Shown here: positions 61,901 to 64,000 of the stretch, one piece after another
Numbering within the stretch: the first letter of the stretch is position 1
Layout: each line of letters opens with the position of its first letter
Source of the DNA: Tolypothrix tenuis PCC 7101
GTDB taxonomy: Bacteria; Cyanobacteriota; Cyanobacteriia; Cyanobacteriales; Nostocaceae
NCBI RefSeq assembly: GCF_002368295.1
Contig: NZ_AP018248.1
Coordinates: 7,775,326-7,839,325 of the forward strand
DNA: 64,000 bases
Reading direction: 5' to 3'
Notes under the pieces: generated by a model
Databases searched by the model: none
What the model was told of the DNA's origin: nothing
The model's input: the letters and a program-made list of their open reading frames with translations, nothing else
Translations under genes and position numbers: made by a program

Positions 61901-62439
61901 TCTGTTTCTACCAAGGGTACTCGTTCATAGCCTAAAGTAGCGAGTTTCGTACTAAAGGTATTTAAGCCAAATTCCATCCCCTTTTTTAAAGTCAAGCAAT
62001 AAGGGATAAAAGCCTCTGGTGGTGGTAAATGAGGTTGTAGCGCCCCCGTTGTCGCTACAATGGCAATTTTTGACTGTTGACCTTTGACCGTTGACTCTTG
62101 ACTCTTCACCAAATCAGCCAACACCTGCATTTGTCCCCAAGTCATTTCCGTTTCCGGGTCAAAAGGCTCATAGGGTGATGCTTCGGAGGTGGGATAAAAA
62201 TAGACATTTTTCCATCCCATTGCTTCTAATTGTGCATAAGCGCGTCCTGCTTCCTCCAAAGTGGCACACACCACAAATAAATTCTTTTCAGAATGCTGTG
62301 CCAATGCCGAAGCCACTAAACCCTTAGGAAGGCGGGGAATACCATTTAACCGCAAATCCTGTTGACGATTGAGTTTAGAAACTAGCTCGGTGGTTAGTGG
62401 CGATCGCACTAAAGCACGCACAATAGAAGAAAATGCCAT
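58951..62439 (-). CDS. mfd: Transcription-repair coupling factor Mfd
   Basis: A 1162-aa DNA translocase that removes stalled RNA polymerase and recruits UvrA. Order: a UvrB-like N-terminal part (1-450 with EASPYEPFDPETEMTWGQMQ and ETEGQWSRRGDIVDIFP), the polymerase-interacting CarD-like domain (about 490-550, PGDYVVHRSHGIGKFV), the RecG-like motor with Walker A GDVGFGKTEVAIRA, LVVDEEQRFGV, SATPIPRTLYM, ESGLDIPRVNTI and QLRGRVGRAG, then the C-terminal TRCF domain. A 14-residue segment (VKSQESTVKGQQSK) is encoded by six heptamer repeats. Full family length, with the C-terminus close to the antitoxin-like gene. Confidence 0.97.
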   Translation of the reverse strand: MAFSSIVRALVRSPLTTELVSKLNRQQDLRLNGIPRLPKGLVASALAQHSEKNLFVVCATLEEAGRAYAQLEAMGWKNVYFYPTSEASPYEPFDPETEMTWGQMQVLADLVKSQESTVKGQQSKIAIVATTGALQPHLPPPEAFIPYCLTLKKGMEFGLNTFSTKLATLGYERVPLVETEGQWSRRGDIVDIFPVASELPVRLEWFGDEIEQIREFDPSTQRSALDKIDHIVLTPTSFAPIVTDELKNRADFAAITAELDSDSALLEGSRRFLGLAFEQPASLLDYLSENTLVAIDEPEQCHAHSDRWVENAEEQWSLGTGEIGLGSLQLPKIHRSFDDCLATAEKFKRVYLSELAEENTGINLASRPVPVTPHQFAKLADTLRQERDRNFSTWLISAQPSRSVSLLQEHDCPAQFIPNPRDYLAIEKLQINHIPVALKYSGLAELEGFILPTFRLVVVTDREFYGQHSLATPSYIRKRRQAASKQVDPNKLRPGDYVVHRSHGIGKFVKLESLTINDETRDYIVVQYADGLLRVAADQVGSLSRFRTTADKAPELHKMTGKAWENTKNKVRKAIKKLAVDLLKLYAARSQQQGFSYPADMPWQEEMEDSFPYQPTTDQLKAVQDVKRDMESDRPMDRLVCGDVGFGKTEVAIRAIFKAVTAGKQVALLAPTTILTQQHYHTLKERFAPYPVNVGLLNRFRTAEERREIQKRLSTGELDIVVGTHQLLGKGVSFRDLGLLVVDEEQRFGVNQKEKIKSLKTQVDVLTLSATPIPRTLYMSLSGIREMSLITTPPPSRRPIQTHLAQMNYETIRTAIRQELDRGGQVFYVVPRVEGIEETTTKLREIIPSARFAVAHGQMDEGQLESTMLTFNNGDAEILVCTTIIESGLDIPRVNTILIEDAHRFGLAQLYQLRGRVGRAGIQAHAWLFYPQQRTLSEAARQRLRAIQEFTQLGSGYQLAMRDMEIRGVGNLLGAEQSGQMDAIGFDLYMEMLEESIREIRGQEIPKVDDTQIDLNLTAFIPADYIPDLDQKMSAYRAVAAAKSREELNQIQAEWSDRYGAIPAPASQLLRVMELKQLAKKLGFSRIKPENKQHIILETPMEEPAWNLLAANLPDSLKTRFVYSPGKVTVRGLAVLKADKQLQSLLDAMSKMQGAIPEAAVV
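62069..62110. repeat. Six tandem heptamers inside the mfd coding sequence
   Basis: The plus strand reads TTTGACT GTTGACC TTTGACC and then GTTGACT CTTGACT CTTCACC: six units of seven bases, 42 bp in all. Because 42 is divisible by three, the reading frame of mfd is kept. These units belong to the family at 961-1027. Confidence 0.85.
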
Positions 62440-62511
62440 AACTTTTACTATAAATTTGGAGTCGTCGAGTAGCAGCTTATGTCAACTATTTTAAATACTG
62501 TTAACAGCCGT

Positions 62512-62655
62512 CTGGGGATTGGGGACTGGGGACTTGGGACTGGGGATTGGGGACTGGGGAGATGAAAAGACAAGGTGAGAAATTCCTATTACCAATTACC
62601 AATTACCAATTAACCCATGCCTAATGCCCAATGCCCAATGCCCCATCCCCCATTC
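62512..62655. repeat. Heptamer-type repeat array (STRR)
   Basis: The left half is a run of GGGGATT, GGGGACT and GGGACTT units. The right half is composed of ACCAATT and GCCCAAT units and ends in C-runs. It lies in the divergent spacer between mfd and the CNNM gene, so promoters of both genes must lie in or next to it (about 62440-62511 and 62656-62749). Confidence 0.85.
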
Positions 62656-62749
62656 TCTTTATGTACAATTAAAGCGTTTATCGATGCACCTTTAATACTA
62701 GATACTAAGAGTTAAGCTAAGTTCGCTCTTGATAGCGGCAATTATAAGA

Positions 62750-64000
62750 ATGTCCTCCATGACTTTTGAAATTTTAATCATTTTGGTATTAATTATTGCC
62801 AATGGGGTGTTTTCTATGTCCGAGATGGCCATCGTCTCGGCGCGTAAGGTCAGGTTACAGCAGTTGGCTAATCAAGGAGACGCAAAAGCAAGAGCAGCAT
62901 TGAAACTCGCTGAGTCTCCCAATCAATTTTTTTCTACCATTCAAATTGGGATTACCCTGATTGGAATCCTGACTGGTGCATTTGGTGGCGCGACTATTGC
63001 GGAAAAGTTAGCGGTTTATGTGAAGTTAATTCCGTTTTTAGCAGCTTACAGTCAGCCAGTTTCATTCGGGCTAGTAGTTTTAATTATCACTTATTTGTCG
63101 CTGATTGTGGGCGAATTAGTGCCGAAGCGCTTGGCATTGAATAACCCAGAAGCCATTGCTGCGTTTGTAGCCATACCGATGCGGGCTTTAGCTGCGATCG
63201 CATCTCCAGCCGTTTACCTTTTAAGTGCTTCTACGGAAATGGTGTTGAGGGTGTTAGGAATTAGACCATCTACTGAGCCGCAAGTCACGGAAGAAGAAAT
63301 TAAAATCTTAATTGAGCAAGGTACTGAGGCTGGTACTTTTGAAGAAGCTGAACAGGACATGGTAGAGCGAGTATTTCGCTTAGGCGATCGCCCTGTCAGC
63401 GCTTTTATGACTCCTCGCCCCGATATTGTCTGGCTGGATTTAGAAGACAGTGCAGAAGAAAACCGCGAGAAAATGGTGGATAGTGCCTATTCTCGGTATC
63501 CAGTTTGTCAAGAAGGATTAGATAACGTCCTAGGTGTCATTCCAGTGACAGATTTATTAGCTAGGAGTTTTAAGGGTGAGCCTCTCGATTTAACTGTGGG
63601 ATTACGACAGCCTGTATTTGTGCCAGAAAGTACCCGTGGTTTAAGAGTTTTGGAGTTATTTAAACAAACCGTTACTCACATGGCACTGGTAGTAGATGAA
63701 TATGGTGTAATTCAAGGACTAGTAACCCTCAATGACATCATGAGCGAAATTGTGGGTGATGTGCCAGCCGATCCCAGTCAGGATCAACCCCAAGCAGTAC
63801 AAAGAGAAGATGGTTCCTGGCTGTTAGATGGAATGTTACCTGTAGAAGAATTTTTAGAAATATTTGATATGGAGGAATGGCAACCAGATGAGCGAGGTAG
63901 CTATCAAACTTTGGGTGGCTTTGTGATTACTCATCTAGGCCGAATACCCGCCGCCGCAGATCATTTTGAATGGCAGGGGATGCGTTTTGAAGTCATGGAT
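62750..64000 (+). CDS. CNNM/CorC-family (hemolysin-type, DUF21-CBS) membrane protein, C-terminally cut by window end
   Basis: 417 codons are visible without a stop. The DUF21 transmembrane domain (about 1-190) starts MTFEILIILVLIIANGVFSM and includes FFSTIQIGITLIGILTGAFGG and IVGELVPKRLAL. Two CBS modules follow (about 210-335, with FMTPRPDIVWLDL and VVDEYGVIQGLVTLNDIM), then the beginning of the CorC_HlyC domain (GSWLLDGMLPVEEF onward). Members are ion transporters or transport regulators (magnesium and sodium have been proposed) despite the old name hemolysin. The ATG at 62750 is used; 62759 is an in-frame alternative. It is divergent from mfd. Confidence 0.92.
   Translation, partial: MSSMTFEILIILVLIIANGVFSMSEMAIVSARKVRLQQLANQGDAKARAALKLAESPNQFFSTIQIGITLIGILTGAFGGATIAEKLAVYVKLIPFLAAYSQPVSFGLVVLIITYLSLIVGELVPKRLALNNPEAIAAFVAIPMRALAAIASPAVYLLSASTEMVLRVLGIRPSTEPQVTEEEIKILIEQGTEAGTFEEAEQDMVERVFRLGDRPVSAFMTPRPDIVWLDLEDSAEENREKMVDSAYSRYPVCQEGLDNVLGVIPVTDLLARSFKGEPLDLTVGLRQPVFVPESTRGLRVLELFKQTVTHMALVVDEYGVIQGLVTLNDIMSEIVGDVPADPSQDQPQAVQREDGSWLLDGMLPVEEFLEIFDMEEWQPDERGSYQTLGGFVITHLGRIPAAADHFEWQGMRFEVMD

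Noticed and set aside
1..64000. CRISPR arrays, rRNA genes, prophage or integrase genes
   Set aside because: No direct repeats of 25-40 bp with regular spacers, no rRNA-like sequence and no phage structural or integrase genes were found while reading; only heptamer arrays and MITE-like elements are repetitive.

Overview
The window comes from the chromosome of a filamentous, probably heterocyst-forming cyanobacterium (Nostoc/Anabaena/Calothrix/Tolypothrix type). The evidence is the high density of the HIP1 octamer GCGATCGC, several arrays of the heptanucleotide repeats typical of Nostocales, an oxygen-dependent chlorophyll-pathway cyclase (AcsF), a clpR-clpP pair of cyanobacterial type, an Anabaena-sensory-rhodopsin-transducer homologue, and many proteins seen mainly in cyanobacteria.

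Regions. 1-1.7 kb: the start of a J-domain protein, then clpR and clpP on the minus strand. 2-7.2 kb: two tandem von Willebrand A proteins, a VOC-fold protein and a GAF-PAS histidine kinase, with a MITE-like element between the last two. 7.4-12.6 kb: a PIN-TRAM membrane protein, hemW, a ParD/ParE toxin-antitoxin pair, a threonine-aldolase-family enzyme and a DUF2996-like protein. 12.8-19.7 kb: a TM2 protein, acsF behind a leader that could fold in two ways, an ASRT homologue with no rhodopsin gene beside it, a lipase-like hydrolase, a short MITE with clear 8-bp target duplications, a membrane protein of unknown function and a small unknown protein. 19.8-46.4 kb: a large cell-surface polysaccharide locus, nearly all on the minus strand, interrupted by tRNA-Gln. 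It holds a Wzc-type kinase, a Wzy-like polymerase, an acyltransferase, about twelve glycosyltransferases, three methyltransferases, UDP-galactopyranose mutase, a Wzm/Wzt ABC exporter and a WecG/TagA-type transferase. 46.4-48.2 kb: almost gene-free, with one tiny basic ORF whose 3' end is also a terminator hairpin. 48.2-56.6 kb: ordinary chromosomal genes (tRNA-Leu CAA, L-lactate-oxidase-like enzyme, M48 peptidase, murA, tRNA-Leu CAG, a SpoU-type RNA methyltransferase, a small acidic protein, a thioesterase, a tyrosine-phenol-lyase-like enzyme and an Uma2 nuclease-fold protein). 56.8-62.4 kb: mfd followed on the same strand by a compact three-gene cassette: a small BrnA-antitoxin-like protein, an AAA/SMC-like ATPase and a small protein with a PD-(D/E)xK-like motif. 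The window ends inside a CNNM/CorC-family membrane protein on the plus strand.

How genes work together. The polysaccharide locus looks like one functional unit: sugars are activated and modified (glf, methyltransferases, acyltransferase), assembled (GT2 and GT4 enzymes, WecG-type transferase) and exported. It mixes parts of the ABC-dependent route (Wzm/Wzt) with parts of the Wzy-dependent route (polymerase, Wzc) and shows no flippase. The strongest candidates for something undescribed are the three-gene cassette behind mfd, the orphan ASRT gene, the acsF leader, and heptamer repeats that have expanded in frame inside mfd. All functional calls are from reading motifs by eye; no database search or folding program was run.
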